Part shown: positions 35,901-48,007 of the stretch, in pieces
Layout: the number at the start of each line of letters is the position of its first letter
How positions within the stretch are numbered: position 1 is the first letter of the stretch
DNA from: Apostichopus japonicus
Lineage: Eukaryota > Echinodermata > Holothuroidea > Aspidochirotida > Stichopodidae
NCBI RefSeq assembly: GCF_037975245.1
Contig: NC_092571.1
Span: forward strand, 11,803,917-11,867,916
DNA length: 64,000 bases
Direction: 5' to 3'
Program-made: the position numbers and the translations under genes
The notes under the pieces: model-generated
What the model was told of the DNA's origin: nothing
Seen by the model: only the letters and a program-made list of their open reading frames with translations
Databases searched by the model: none

Positions 35901-36122
35901 TGTATGTATGTATTTTAGATCCTCCTGCAAGCAGGAACACGCGAAGAAGCCTCATTGGCTTATCAAAGCCGCAAGCTGGCCGAAGTCAGTCTCTTAGATG
36001 CATATTTAACGTCCATGATTATGAATTGTCAACTGTCAACTGTCAATTGTCAATCTTGGAGTGACTCGAACCGGGGACCTTATGATTGGAAGGCACCGGA
36101 GTTAACCACTGAGCTTTACACT
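35901..36122 (-). mobile_element. tRNA-derived SINE, copy 2
   Basis: The reverse complement matches the SINE at 8167-8406 along its length: A box (GCTCAGTGGTTAACTCCGG), B box (CGGTTCGAGTC), CTTGCGGCTTTGATAAGCCA, CCTGCTTGCAGGAGGATCTA and the TACA tail. It carries two extra copies of an ATTGACAGTTGAC-like unit (36025-36055) absent from copy 1. Confidence 0.85.
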
Positions 36123-38114
36123 CCACTATTTGGGATATTTAGTTACAATATTACAATCTGAATTTGATATCAAACAGCTATCTGCTTCTTTTAGCAATTG
36201 ATATATATATCATTCAATTTCAGTAATTATGAGCAGCTGAATGGTGTTATCAACATATTTCTCCCAGTACAGTAAGTTTGAAGGGTATTCAGTTATGTGT
36301 GAATATTAATACAAGTGGCATGCATAGGTCTAAGAGAACTCAACATGGAGCTGCTTTTAAAGTTATCAGAGCATTACCAAGGTCAAGGGCAAAGGTATGC
36401 CATTTCTTAAGTTTAAAAGGAAGACCTTAGAATTAAACACAACTGTCAATGCACAGGGGATACTTTAGTTTTATAATTTTGCAAAGCAGTTCTGAAGGCG
36501 CTACAAACGTTTGTCTCTTATAAAATACTATGGTTTGGTGTACAAAAAACTTGGTTAAATGCATCTTTGCACTTGTATAGCAACTTGCGCAGTTTGCATG
36601 GCATTTTAGGATGGGATACCGGAAAACTTATTCACTGATACGTGTGCAAATGTATAATAGTTTCCACTTGATGCATGCAAAGTACCATACTGTATGTACC
36701 GTTCAAATAACAACCAATGGTTTTAACCAATGGTTTAATGATAAAATATGCATGCAGCTCATGTGAATACCATTCTGTGTGGCAAGGGCCAGAGAATAGT
36801 ATTTCTATTGCATAGTATTAACTGTCTTGTACTGTTTTGAAACAGATATATTAACTTTTCACCTTAGAATTTCCTATGAAATTTGTTGACACTTGAAATA
36901 GGAGTTTTCAGTTCTCTCATCACCCCTGCTATAAAATAGTATTTTATTTTTATTTTTTATTGCTGTTCGGTGGGAAAGTACTAGATGCAGCAATATTCTT
37001 GATGTAAGAGTTTGAAAGCATAAACAGCTGTCCAAAATTGAAAGTGTTGTAATGTCCCCTAACTACCACTATGTCATCCTCCAACCCAACCCACCCCACA
37101 TATTGGTAGAGAATAAATGCATTATACTGCTCATACCGATATTAGATGCTATACTGGCCCTCTTGAAAGGTATTTAGTATGTGCAGAGTGCTATACTGTC
37201 CATATATGTTATTTGGACAATGACATAGTGTCCTTACATTTGTAAGGTATCAATACAACCCCTGGGATATGTGAAGTACTTTACTGTCCATATGTCATAT
37301 TGTACCGTGTGTAGCATATAGAGTGTCTGTCTCTGTCGGTAAAAATAAAAAATATAAGGTAGATAACAAAGAAATAAATAAATAAATGGAAGGGAATTTG
37401 AAGACAAAATGTGTGCACAGTAATTTACAAGAATATTTTGTCAAATTGACCTTAAGTGAGGCAGTCAATATGTTTTTAATATGTATTGCTAAAGTAAGTC
37501 TGTATTTCAATTTGGGGAAGGTTTTTGAGCTGTTTGAACTGAATGGAAATGTCTCATGTTATTGCATCATACAAAGAGGTAGAAGATCAAAGTATGTCCT
37601 TTTGCAAAGGTCATTTTGTTTTATAGTTTCTCCTCTTGTCATCAGTGAAGTTAATTTTGATTATTTCTGTTGCACTTGATAGTGGAGGTTTTATGTTTCT
37701 TCCCAAAGAGAGATGTGAAATAAATATAATACATTTGTTTTTATGCTTGGCTCTTGGAACTGTATGGTTAACATCCTCTCCCCGGGGGATGAATCACTGC
37801 AATGAAGTCACTGTAATACCAGAGAGCTGGTTAGAACAAACCATGGAGCTATTTCTGTAAAAGCTCCATGAACATACCAATGACGATCTTTTGTAATACC
37901 TTTGGGCCAGAGAGACAGAATGTATTAAAGGTGTTACACTAAACTGGTCCACATATGAGAAGGACAGAATTTGTGAACAGGTTTCTTGAAATTCTATTTT
38001 TACAACTTATATCAGAAAAGTATGCAAATTTATTAATTTAAGCATTCAGTTAAACCAATAAATCTGCTAGTCATAAAAAGAATTATCCGGGACTCTGATT
38101 AAAGTTTAGATGGC
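36123..38114. other. non-coding stretch
   Basis: No gene recognised. There is a 9-bp hairpin CATGGAGCT/AGCTCCATG at 37842-37870. Frames at 37386-37679 and 37636-37860 are without domains. Confidence 0.4.
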
Positions 38115-38122
38115 AGCATTGC

Positions 38123-38497
38123 CATAGGCGTAGGAGCCCAATTTGATTTGGGGGAGCTGTAACGATTTGCCTGAAAAATATAACCAAATTTTTCATGCAC
38201 TCTGCGCACATTCCACCTGTTAATGTGCATATCATATATGCATGCATCAGTTATTAAATAGCATGCCAATAACATACAATCATTTTCCGTGTTATAACCC
38301 TTCCATATTGGTTATAATCATTGGGAAAGTCGTTACAATAATAATGATAAGAAAAATATAAGTTTAACCATTGAAAAACACATTGCAAATTATTTTTCTT
38401 TCAGTAGGTGCCCGCAAAATTCTCAGCATATTGCCCGAATTTTCACAAAATGTTTTGGTTGGGGGCGCTGCAGTCCCCCCAGCCTCCTACGCCTATG
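38123..38497. mobile_element. hAT-type MITE, 375 bp, near-perfect 8-bp TSD
   Basis: Inverted ends CATAGGCGTAGGAG (left) and the same 14 bases in reverse at the right. Flanks are AGCATTGC (38115-38122) and AGCACTGC (38498-38505), seven of eight identical. The length is almost the same as the elements at 1449 and 8940. It has no coding capacity. Confidence 0.85.
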
Positions 38498-38505
38498 AGC
38501 ACTGC

Positions 38506-39950
38506 CCATGATGGCCACCATTTCTTGGAGCAGGTCTCAGAAATTAGACCAGACCTGTGTAGTTTAATCTTTTAGCAGCTTATGAATGTTTGATGTTATG
38601 CAGAACTATTAAATATAATATTAACAATGTTGTAAATCGTTATCTTTACTAGTCAAGTTACAGATCAAATAACAATTCTAATTTATAATTAAATAAATAA
38701 CAATGTAATTTTTGCAAGTTACCGTTTGCAAGTGAATATATACTTTGATATGAAAAGTATTTTTGGGAGGACAGAATGTTTGAGAATCAAATCAAGATCA
38801 TTCATTAAATTAGATGCTCATTATAATTTTGATTTAGTCAAAAGATGTAGGAAGGTTTCTTACTGTAGTTTGATGAATTTCAATCTTTATTTTGAATATT
38901 GCTCTATACTTGGGTTAATTTGTTGATCAAATTATGAAACAAGAGCTGCTTTAAGGAAAATTATCAATCCATATAGATGTTAATATGAATTTAATGTGCT
39001 CCCAAAGGCATCATTCTCCTCTGAGGCTACCAGCAGAGCAGAGGACAGAAACTGATAAAACGAGAGCCGACAGATCAAAGAAGATTGGATGGGTGTTTCA
39101 TCTCAAGGGTGGTAATTAGATCAATTGAAATTATGAGGGAGTGTGGGAGGTAGACTTGTGGGGTGGGGGAGGGGGCATGGAATGAACTCATAGGTGATCT
39201 GGCAGGATGATTTTGAGGTAATAGCACTGTGTGATTTCAAACTTCATTGGTATAAGCAGAAAAGTGAACCTAAAAGTGACACAGATATGGAAGGTTGGTC
39301 TTTAATTCTACTATATCAACTGAACTGTTTGGGCTGAAGACACATTCACACGTTGTGCTTAAAATACATTTGTTAAGTAATTTACATGAATTGCTAAGTA
39401 ATATACTAAGAGTTAAAAGAAAACCCAACACACACTAACATAAGGCAGAGAATGTGTACAGCTGCAGTACAAAAAGACTAATTATAAATCCTCCTTCAAT
39501 CCTTTTCCACACCCTCCTTCTCCCATGAAATTATTAATGTGGACATGTAAATTCATCAAATGTGTCAGGGGAAATAAAACTTCAATGGTTAGTGCAGACA
39601 AATGAAACTGCAGAGCTTCATTGAATATTAACACGAATAAAACAAAACTGATAAACCTTTGTACTTTAGAATTATGTACCTACACGGCAAGCAGGATACA
39701 AAAGACTAGAGAAAAATATTGTTTGTTATTTCTGACTTCCCAAAGGGGGTTTACTATGAGATCCTCATTGGATATGAAAAGAGAATATTTCCTTGTGTGT
39801 AGGTGCATGAGAAGCCTTTTTCACCTTACAGCCTACAGGCTTGTTTCATAGACAGACGTTACTCCTACCTTATAATTGCGATATAAGTTCAGGCCTTTCT
39901 TAAAGCCAGATTGTCAAACAGCTGACAAAACACAGATATGACTGCTTTGA
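38506..39950. other. non-coding stretch
   Basis: No gene or named repeat recognised; frames at 38726-38926 and 39621-39851 have no domains. Confidence 0.4.
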
Positions 39951-39953
39951 AGA

Positions 39954-40031
<78 letters not shown>
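39951..40031. repeat. (TA)n microsatellite
   Basis: About 80 bp of TA with one TG interruption. A second TA tract at 40388-40412 abuts a MITE. Confidence 0.95.
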
Positions 40032-40033
<2 letters not shown>

Positions 40034-40141
40034 GTTTGTCCTTTACCTCCATTGCATTAACATAAAGTCTGTTCAAAGTATCTCTTTCAAGATCCGGCTT
40101 TAGGAATCACAAATGATTTCGAGTTGGTTAGCGTCATGTTT

Positions 40142-40266
40142 GATCTCTAGAGTAAGGCAAAATATGTCACCAAAAACAGAACTAGTATTGTTCGATACAG
40201 GTGACAAACGCCTACAGTGGAATTACGACCTTCCTTACCGGTTTCGAACCTCTGGACATACAATCA
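40142..40266 (+). repeat. dispersed repeat R, copy 2
   Basis: Same ordered words as the copy at 11902-12036 (see there). In this copy the repeat runs straight into a tRNA-like sequence, sharing its last bases CAGCG with it. Confidence 0.75.
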
Positions 40267-40338
40267 GCGTCCATAGCCTAGTGGTTAGGGTGTCCGCATT
40301 CAGAGCGGAAGGCCCGTGGTTCGAATCCCGGTGGAGGC
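40267..40338 (+). tRNA. tRNA-like sequence, anticodon TCA (pseudogene or SINE head)
   Basis: The 72-nt length fits a tRNA. The acceptor pairs in 6 of 7 positions (GCGTCCA with TGGAGGC). The D arm has A box TAGCCTAGTGGTTAGG. The anticodon stem TCCGC/GCGGA is perfect around loop ATTCAGA, giving TCA at positions 34-36. The B box GGTTCGAATCC is exact. The T stem has two mismatches out of five, so a working tRNA is doubtful. A T6 Pol III terminator follows 6 nt downstream. A UCA anticodon would read UGA; selenocysteine tRNA also has it but is about 90 nt with a long variable arm, which this lacks. It directly follows repeat R, which favours a SINE-type composite. Confidence 0.5.
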
Positions 40339-40344
40339 TGAAAG

Positions 40345-40350
40345 TTTTTT
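40345..40350 (+). terminator. Pol III terminator (T6)
   Basis: Six T residues just past the 3' end of the tRNA-like sequence, the usual Pol III stop signal. Confidence 0.5.
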
Positions 40351-40412
40351 CACTGTTCTTGATTTTCCAACTCATTAAGATTTTCATTTATATATATATA
40401 TATATATATACA

Positions 40413-40955
40413 GGGGCGGCGATTTGTTTCAAATATTGGGGGGGGGGGGGACATTTGCTTGGATGCAAGCGTGTAGCAACTTTCATCCCCAAAATTGTTC
40501 GCGCGCTGTGTGATATTTGTGCCCTATTTTCCTTTTTTATCGGTCCGTCTAGATATAATTCATTTCGAAAAAAAGTAAAAACTACTTTCGGTGAAAGTCT
40601 GTGACGTTTTTTGGTGATATTTAGTAACAAATTGTGACATGGTTAGACAGGCGCGTAGCGAGGAATTTGCCAATGGAGCGGCGAAGCTTAATTGTAGGCA
40701 AACTATCTAAGCGTAGCGCCACCATGAGTTGGCGCGAAGCTTAAAACAAAATTTTGGCCGAAAATGCCTCCCAGATCGCTGGAAATGGCACTTCCCAGGC
40801 CTTGTAAGTTCCATCTAAGCATTTTCTATTTTGAAATTACTAGCGATATCATAAAAAAAAATATGCCACCAAATATTGGGGGAATATTAGATACTATATC
40901 CCCCTCACCTAAAATATTGGGGGGGACATGTCCCCCACGTCCCCCCTACTTACTA
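40413..40955. mobile_element. hAT-like MITE inserted at a TA microsatellite
   Basis: Begins CAGGGGCGGCGATTTG directly after the TA tract and contains AAATATTGGGGG words at both ends. Its middle (40640-40850) is shared with 3480-3690. The right end (CACGTCCCCCCTACTTAC) lacks a matching inverted terminus, so it may be truncated. The frame at 40113-40604 crosses repeat R, the tRNA-like sequence and this MITE and is not a gene. Confidence 0.6.
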
Positions 40956-41744
40956 TATGTATAACTTACAATGAAAATTTCCATTGACCTCTAGGGTAGT
41001 CCATCCTTTCAATCTCTCTGCAGCTATTTGGAAATCCCTCCCTTCATTTCTCTGATTTTCTTGACTATGGAAATGTTCAGAAATTTCTTGTTATAGATTG
41101 TAAGTACACATTGCGTAGCGTATATCCAGGTGCCAGACATCTGTCAGGAGGGTTGTCCTGGACATGGGATATAGGGAGGGGGGAAGAAGGGAATGTGGGG
41201 ATAATGCTTAAACATGTAACAATATGGTATACTGAGTAGGTGGGGAGGTGTTTACATCTATACTAGAGATCGCTAAGAGAGTAGTTTAAGTACGTACCCA
41301 CAGTCCCACACCACTATTGATGTTTAAGGGATTAGTTTTAGGCAAGGGCATGGGGGTCGAGGCAACCTCTGAATTTTGCCCAACAACCAAATGAATCCAC
41401 AGTGCATTTAACCTCATCTTTACATACAAATTAAAAGGAGTGCATGTTAACCATCTGTATGTTAAAAGCTGCAATACTTTCTTTTTGTTATATTGAATAC
41501 TTTAAGTGACAATGGAGTTATTGCCATTTCTAGAGGACATATGGGTACAAGTAGTGGTATTCTTGTTCTCAGTGGATATTATTAACCAAAGCAAGGTACA
41601 AAATTAATTTTTAAACATAATAGGCCAAAGCTATAAAGACAGATTGTGAACACAATTTGCTGCAATTTGGGTGAGGTGATGGAGGGGGGGGGGGGATTGG
41701 GGCGGGAAGGAGATGACAGTACTTAAATGTTAGCAAGTACAATA
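40956..41744. other. non-coding stretch
   Basis: Nothing recognised apart from purine-rich and G-rich runs (41170-41190, 41684-41695). Confidence 0.4.
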
Positions 41745-41838
41745 GATGTGGTAGGGGAGCGTGCAGTTGTTGTGAGGAGACAGGTAAACTCATTACTCTA
41801 AAATAACTGAACCAGGTATGGTTTGGAATATTCATTGC
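41745..41838 (+). repeat. repeat family X, copy 1 (partial)
   Basis: Matches the right part of the family: GATGTGGTAG, GTTGTGAGGAGACAGGTAA, CTCATTACTCTAAAATAAC and TTTGGAATATTCATTGC. Compare 54839-55026. Confidence 0.7.
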
Positions 41839-44061
41839 TCTCAATTGGGAGATCAAAGATTTATATATTTTGGTTACATCATCAAACTTTGAATGAGTGT
41901 TAAGGAACTGAATTATCCTTATTGTGCAATATCTCCCCATTCATCTTCATCTCACATGTTCAGGGTTAATCAAATTAAGAGTTCATTATTTGACAAGTCT
42001 ACTGTTTAGTCCACTTTGTTTTTCATCGTTTAATAGTGTGAGTCTTTCTCCATGTCTGGATCTGGTAAAAATTCGATATTTTTCCAAAATTGTCTATGAA
42101 AAGGTCTTTCAATTCGCATGTGTGACCAGAAATGAAATGTGTACTCTGCTTGTATGGAAGAGATTAAGAGTTGAAGTACACAGAGATATGTATACCCTTA
42201 GCTTAGCCATTTGTCCTAATTTGCTGGTTAAAAACTTCGATGGTATCCTCTCAGTTCATCAGAACTTGCTACTCTGTAGTAATGTGGTATGCATGGTGAG
42301 ATGCCCTTTATAGTGTTGTAGTGACCGACTTGATACAGTATACCATTCAAGTATTAAAGAAGGACTCAGCTTAAATAAAAGTATAAAACTTTTGCATGAT
42401 TTGAAGAAAAGTAGTAGTAAAAATTGTTGCAACCAAGAATGTCCTGTAATAGGTCTTTGAAAAATTGTTGCTAACAGCATTAGTGCACAGGTGTTCACAT
42501 GGCAGTATATCCAACACAGGGCTGTATATATATACTGCAATATTGACAAATTTTCATATTTATTTTCATTTTCATTCCATGTTCATTAAAGAGCTAACCC
42601 TTAGCTTGCAAAAAGGATTATTTCTCTATAGCTACTGTATCATGTATGAAGATTAAATGACAGGACGGTTTTGGTTTATAGTGCATAATTGCATATATAT
42701 GTTGTAGACACAAGATAATCTGTTGCATGCAGTGATATGAACTAGACTTATTCTCTATTACAAAAAGAGCTAGGGAAGAGAGGAATGAAGTTGCGATGGG
42801 GGGGGGGGGAGGGTTGAGGGGAGGTGGGGGTTGATGGGAGTTGGGGGAAAGGGCAGAGAAGGTGTGGGAGTAAGGAATTGAACAATTATAAATATGAAGA
42901 TGCTGTACACAGCTTTAGGTATATTTTGTGATGGCTCAGAATTCCCTGAAATTGCCTTAAAATAAATTCAGATCGTGAATTGTTCATTTCAAAAGTATCT
43001 AGAACCATCTCCCTCATATGATGTTGTACATGAAATATTTAGAAAATGGGATATCAAGATATAGTTATAAACCAAAAATTCCTTTAAAAAAAATTGAAAC
43101 GAAAAGTTGTTGTATTAAGAGAAATGTGTCCTTAGTGTAACCCAACAATGTTACCCAACAATATTATTAGAAAAAGATTTAATTCTAGTCTATTTGTGGG
43201 CATTTCCGGTCTTTGCCTTTAAAGTACAAAATGAGCAGAGTCCACCGTGACTTTGTCACACATCTGGGACACCGCCCACATCTTTCCTTTCGAATTCTAT
43301 CATTCAGAAAACGAGTAACATATTTGTCCTTGCAGTTTCAATACAATAACATCCTGTTGGGTTTTCACATTGATTTATTGAATCTTTTTGGATGGAACTT
43401 CCATTTGTTTGTCCTCATGAATATGCAAGAGGTCTGCATTCAGGGAATCTTGGGTGGAGCCGATTGTCCTTCTACGTGCACAATTGGTAGATGGGAAATT
43501 GAATCCACTGTGTTTATCATTACAACACTGTCTGTTTATACACGAAAAGCCATTAACAAACTGACTCCCCAATTATTTTTTTTCTCCTGAAATGTTTGGA
43601 ATAACTTTGAGATAAATACCATCACACCTACATGAAGAATTAGAAACTTCCTTAAAACTGTTTTGATACTTTTATTGTTTATTAGGACATGAATTGTGGT
43701 CGCTTTAAAATAAGAGCAGAACTTGTGACTTGTGCATGAGTATGATCTTGGCCTCTATCTATCTTTGTAGGTGTGATATGACAACATATATATGAGTACA
43801 AAGATATATCTCCTCATAAAATTGTTTCGTGGAACTTTGGTGGTACTTGGAGAACTGAGAAATGTGAAACCACATGTCTTAGTTATGTCAGAAATTCATC
43901 CATTATATTCTAATTATCTTACTTGTTCTGTTTTTAATGAATCACATTCACTGTGTTCCCATACCTGCAGTCTCAAGTCCACTGTTGCACTTTTTCATGT
44001 CTCTCGTCTATAAATCATAAGTATCGTTTCTTGTAAATTATAATACATGTACAGAAACCAG
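41839..44061. other. non-coding stretch
   Basis: Chance frames only (41924-42313, 43213-43590). A G-rich patch lies at 42798-42870. Confidence 0.4.
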
Positions 44062-44116
44062 TGAATTTACTTTGCGCCTTGCTTACCTGTCTCCTGACAA
44101 CCTCAGCACTCTCGCT
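44062..44116 (-). repeat. repeat family X, copy 2 (tail variant, partial)
   Basis: In reverse it reads GTGCTGAGGTTGTCAGGAGA then CAGGTAAGCAAGGCGCAAAG. The tail after CAGGTAAGC differs from most copies but matches the copy at 60033-60193. It lies head-to-head with the next copy, 51 bp away. Confidence 0.65.
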
Positions 44117-44167
44117 GAAAAATCTCTCTGTTTCTAAAAACATTAAAATCCTAGTCGAAAAACATGT

Positions 44168-44361
44168 TCTAGACACCTTTTGGGGGTGGAATGAGAAGGG
44201 AGGTCATTGGCCATCTGGAGGGATCCGGTCATAGAGGGTGCACAGTATTAAAAAGGTTACCAGTTCAACTCAGACATAGTAGAGGAAGATTGCTGATGTT
44301 GTTAGAACTTAGGAGACGGTTAAGCTTGTCACTCGTAAATATCCAAACCTGGTAAGTGTTG
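44168..44361 (+). repeat. repeat family X, copy 3
   Basis: Contains GGAATGAGAAGGGAGGTCAT, CCGGTCATAGAGGGTGCACA, AAGGTTACCAGTTCA, TAGGAGACGGTTAAGC and AAATATCCAAACCTGGTAAG, in the family order. Confidence 0.85.
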
Positions 44362-46186
44362 GGGTGTGAGGGTGGTTTTTGGATGCCCACTATTGCATTC
44401 ATGTCGGCAATGCAACTTTTCAAAATGATAGGAGCCATTTATTCAACAAAATGGTAGCTTAAAAAAAATTTGCATGTGAAACCATGCTGAGTATTCACTA
44501 TAGTTTATAATATCTCATTTAAATGTTGATTTAGTATAAAAAAAAATATGAAAAATAGAGAAACAGAAGTTTATTAGTCATGCTCCCTTAATCTTTTCTC
44601 TTTCCACTTGGCAATATCTCTTTTATCTCTCCAACTATAATTACACCCGTTTTACTCAACCCTACGAAGCTCTGAGTCAAATGTTCATGGCCTATGAAGC
44701 ATACAACTTTAATAATTCATGCATGAAACACCATTCCAAGTTGAAGATTTGTCACAGCTGACATTTAGCTGTTTAGCTCTTCTATCCCATCCCCCCCCCC
44801 TTCCCATTGGGAGGTTGCTTCTTTCATTAGAAAGCAATTAATCCCATAGATGACCAGCACCTGCATTGGAAATGATTAGTAAAGAATTAGACAACCATGA
44901 AACAAAAATCTTATTTACCCGTCCTTTGAGCTGTAATCTCCCGGAATAGAAGATCCAGGAAACACATTTGCTATTAAGAAACTATTTTGGGCAGGTCATA
45001 AGGTGACTTGGCTCAGCTGCAGTGTCTGTTTTTTCGAAGTCTTGAGTCGTTTATGTTCTTCCCATGCTGAGAAATAACAGTTTTGCTTCTGGTTATTACT
45101 CACTCGGTCAATAAAACCCTGCTACACCATCAGACTCTGCATGATCACATCTTTATAAGTCAATGCACATTTCATTTACTGTAACTTTAAGTCTATTTAT
45201 TTCTGCATCGGAAAACTCTTGAGTAGCAGATTCGTGAACCAATCAAATTATGATCATATTATTATCATACCCTTTGAATATTCAGTAGGCATGCATTGAC
45301 TAATCAAGTTTCATTAAATCAAATGATGAAGTAAAAGTACAAATAATTGTCCTCCTATCTTACCTGTCTCAGCACCACTCTTTCATTTACTCTGATCTGT
45401 CCAGGTCAAATTTGTAAAGGTCATCCGGTCTTCCGAGACCATCAGATTTCTTCTCGAATAACCAAAATCATCTTTGTAGGTTGACTGCTGGACTGCTAGT
45501 TGTTTGAAAAATCAGATTGCATTGCAATTACTACCTAACTGATAAATTGGTATCACATACCCCGTCACTTTGGGGATACTAAAAATTAAACAAATATAGT
45601 GGTTAAGACCTACAGTATGATCCAACCGAAGTGGACATTTTCTGGGCAAAAACTGGTGTTCTGTTCACAAAACGTACACCTCTCTCCTACAGTGTACATA
45701 TTGGTCACTGTTTTGTTCTTCAGTTTGCTATAGTCGGACTGTTTGGACAGCCACAAAATAAGAAAACATGCTTAGACATTTGTCCTGCCCAGCTGTCCTA
45801 CAAACTAGTAAAATATAACATTGCCTCTGCTGAACAACTTCCATGTGAACATGTCCACCATGGATCCCTCCCTTCCAAATTCCAAAAAGTCTATTCAGCA
45901 AGTCTAACATCAGTCTTTTGAGTGTTCATGAACAACTTAAAATCAGTCAAAAATTGAATTATTAATGGCTAACATGGATAACATATAAAGACTTCCATTG
46001 AGATTAAAGTATGCTAAACTTTTTGAAAGAATCAGCACATGTATTGTGTACTTATTAATGTAAGAAATTGACTTTAGTGTTGAAGATAGGCCTATACTTG
46101 ACTCAGGCTGAAGTTATTGTTATATCTAGAACTAACTAACTACCTTCACAACTCTGTGTTTCTCTCCTTTTTTTAATTGAAAACTT
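44362..46186. other. non-coding stretch
   Basis: No gene. A possible partial X copy (TTACCTGTCTCAGCACCACT, about 45360) is too short to call. The 96-codon frame at 45631-45921 has no domain. Confidence 0.4.
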
Positions 46187-46318
46187 CATAGAGTGTGCAC
46201 AGAGTTAAACTGTTAACAGTTTGCTCTAGGCATGGTAGAGTGAGAATGGTGAGGTTATGAGGAGATAGGTTTAAGCTTTTCACTTCTAAATATCTAAACC
46301 TGGTAAGCTTTGGAATTT
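46187..46318 (+). repeat. repeat family X, copy 4 (right part)
   Basis: Contains CATAGAGTGTGCACAGAGTT, GGCATGGTAGAGTGAGA, GAGGTTATGAGGAGATAGG and AAATATCTAAACCTGGTAAG. Confidence 0.75.
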
Positions 46319-46819
46319 TTAAAATACTGTAAAATTAAAGAAACTTCAAATTGAAAAGGTCTGGTAAGGATGTGGCCAATGGTAATGGGAAGCAATCAAC
46401 TACTTTAAATATAACCAAAAAGTTCCACGTCTGTCTCCTGTTTATGTTAGCTTTAAAACCCCAAAATTGGTTTCAACCGATATTGATACACCTGCTGACA
46501 AATAGTCCTTTAAATTATTGGTCAGCTGCTAGAGTGATTACTTTATAAAGAGGTAATACATTACAGATAAAAAGGTTTAAACTCCCACCTAAATTTATTG
46601 TCATTATTAGATATCTCTTTCAAATCTTTATGTGTGGGCAGTGGTTTGCTTTCCTGCTGGTTTTAAATAGAGTCAAAGCCAGCAGCTGTCAAACTCATCA
46701 GTAACTGACCCCAACATGTATAGTAACACACTACTTGTAAATCTATTTTAAAGCAGAAGTTTTAGTTGATATCGAGAAAACTTTCAAAACTGTTTAAAAT
46801 TAATAAAGTCTGATAACAA

Positions 46820-46875
46820 ATATCATTTTTTAAGTTGGCTTAGCATAATATCATTTTTTAAATTGGCTTAGCATG
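46820..46875. repeat. 28-bp tandem duplication
   Basis: Two units of ATATCATTTTTTAAGTTGGC plus TTAGCATA with two differences. Confidence 0.9.
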
Positions 46876-46997
46876 CATCAATTTTAGTAAATAATCTTAA
46901 AAATATTCGGGTTGCCTTAAAATGTTCTTAAAACCATTGTGAATGGTGTCTGGGCAATGAAATCAGGATCAAGTCAATGCATTAGTTACTACTAATA

Positions 46998-47075
46998 ATA
47001 ATAAGTAATATTTATATAGTGCATAATCAGCAAAGCTGCTCAAAGTGCTTTACAAATGTAAAACCTAAACAAATA
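46998..47075. repeat. dispersed repeat with TATATAGTGC...AAAGTGCTTTACA
   Basis: TAATATTTATATAGTGCATA followed by CTCAAAGTGCTTTACAAATG resembles a repeat motif widely seen in invertebrate genomes (from general knowledge, not searched). Only one copy in this window. Confidence 0.4.
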
Positions 47076-47886
47076 GTAACAAAATCCAAAATATTAAATA
47101 CATAGAACCAATAAGGCAACAAATGTAAAAGCAACAAAGAAACACCCGTACCAAACGATACTAATAAAAAAAGAAGCCCAAAATGCAATAATAAAAAAAT
47201 AATCAATGATTAACCTGCATATTGGGTACAAATATGTGTACAGTATGTATATAAAGTAAAGTGTCTTTCAGTTGATTTTTTGTGTGTAAAATTGTTGGCC
47301 AAAACAAAATAGTTGCTTTAATGAAAATATGAAAATGACATAGATGTGAATGTCCCTGTGATGTTGTGGGGGAGATCAAGAGGTGAAGAAATATTCAGGT
47401 GGGGTAATAAAGTCCTTCCTAGGTACCTTTGTGTGACATTAGGGACCTACAGTGAAACTGTTTCATCAAAACATCAGCATGTAGCAAGCAAAATAGTGGG
47501 TCAGACTTTGTCCCAATCTATCACAACAGTTATCGCCAACTATTAATAGTGGGAATTGCTCATAGATGCAGGTTGTAGGCCCCATGTCCTTTTTGGTTGG
47601 GAAACCTATATGCATTTTTTTTTTTCATTTTTGTCGTTGTTGTGTTTTGGTTTTTTTTTTTCGCCCCTCTTTTGCTGGAGATACCGTTTGGGTGAGATTA
47701 TTAATCCTTAATAGTTCATTCTCTCTATCATATCCAGATTAATTAACATTATTCCTTAATTACCCCTCTCCTTTTTCTCTTGTATTCTGTTTCTTTTTGT
47801 TCTTGGGGTGTTTTATTATATGAACATGACAGTTCATATTAAGTAACATAGAAATAATTCTAAGATGGAAATGCATGAACAGCAAG

Positions 47887-48007
47887 ACTCTCGTTCTACC
47901 GTGTCTAGAATGAACTGGTAACCTTTTAACACTGTGCACCCTCTATGGCTGGAACCCTCCGGTCAATGCCCTTCCTTCTCATTCTACCTCCCAAAGTGTC
48001 TACATTG
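47887..48007 (-). repeat. repeat family X, copy 5 (left part)
   Basis: In reverse: GTAGACACTTTGGGAGGTAG, AATGAGAAGGAAGGGCATTG, ATAGAGGGTGCACAGTGTTA, AAAGGTTACCAGTTCATTCT and AGACACGGTAGAACGAGA. Confidence 0.85.

Noticed and set aside
40267-40338. Selenocysteine tRNA, suggested by the UCA anticodon
   Set aside because: The length is 72 nt with a five-base variable loop and a mismatched T stem; tRNA-Sec is about 90 nt with a long variable arm and extended acceptor.
40113-40604. 163-codon plus-strand frame
   Set aside because: It crosses repeat R, the tRNA-like sequence, a TA tract and a MITE; it is a chance frame across unrelated elements.
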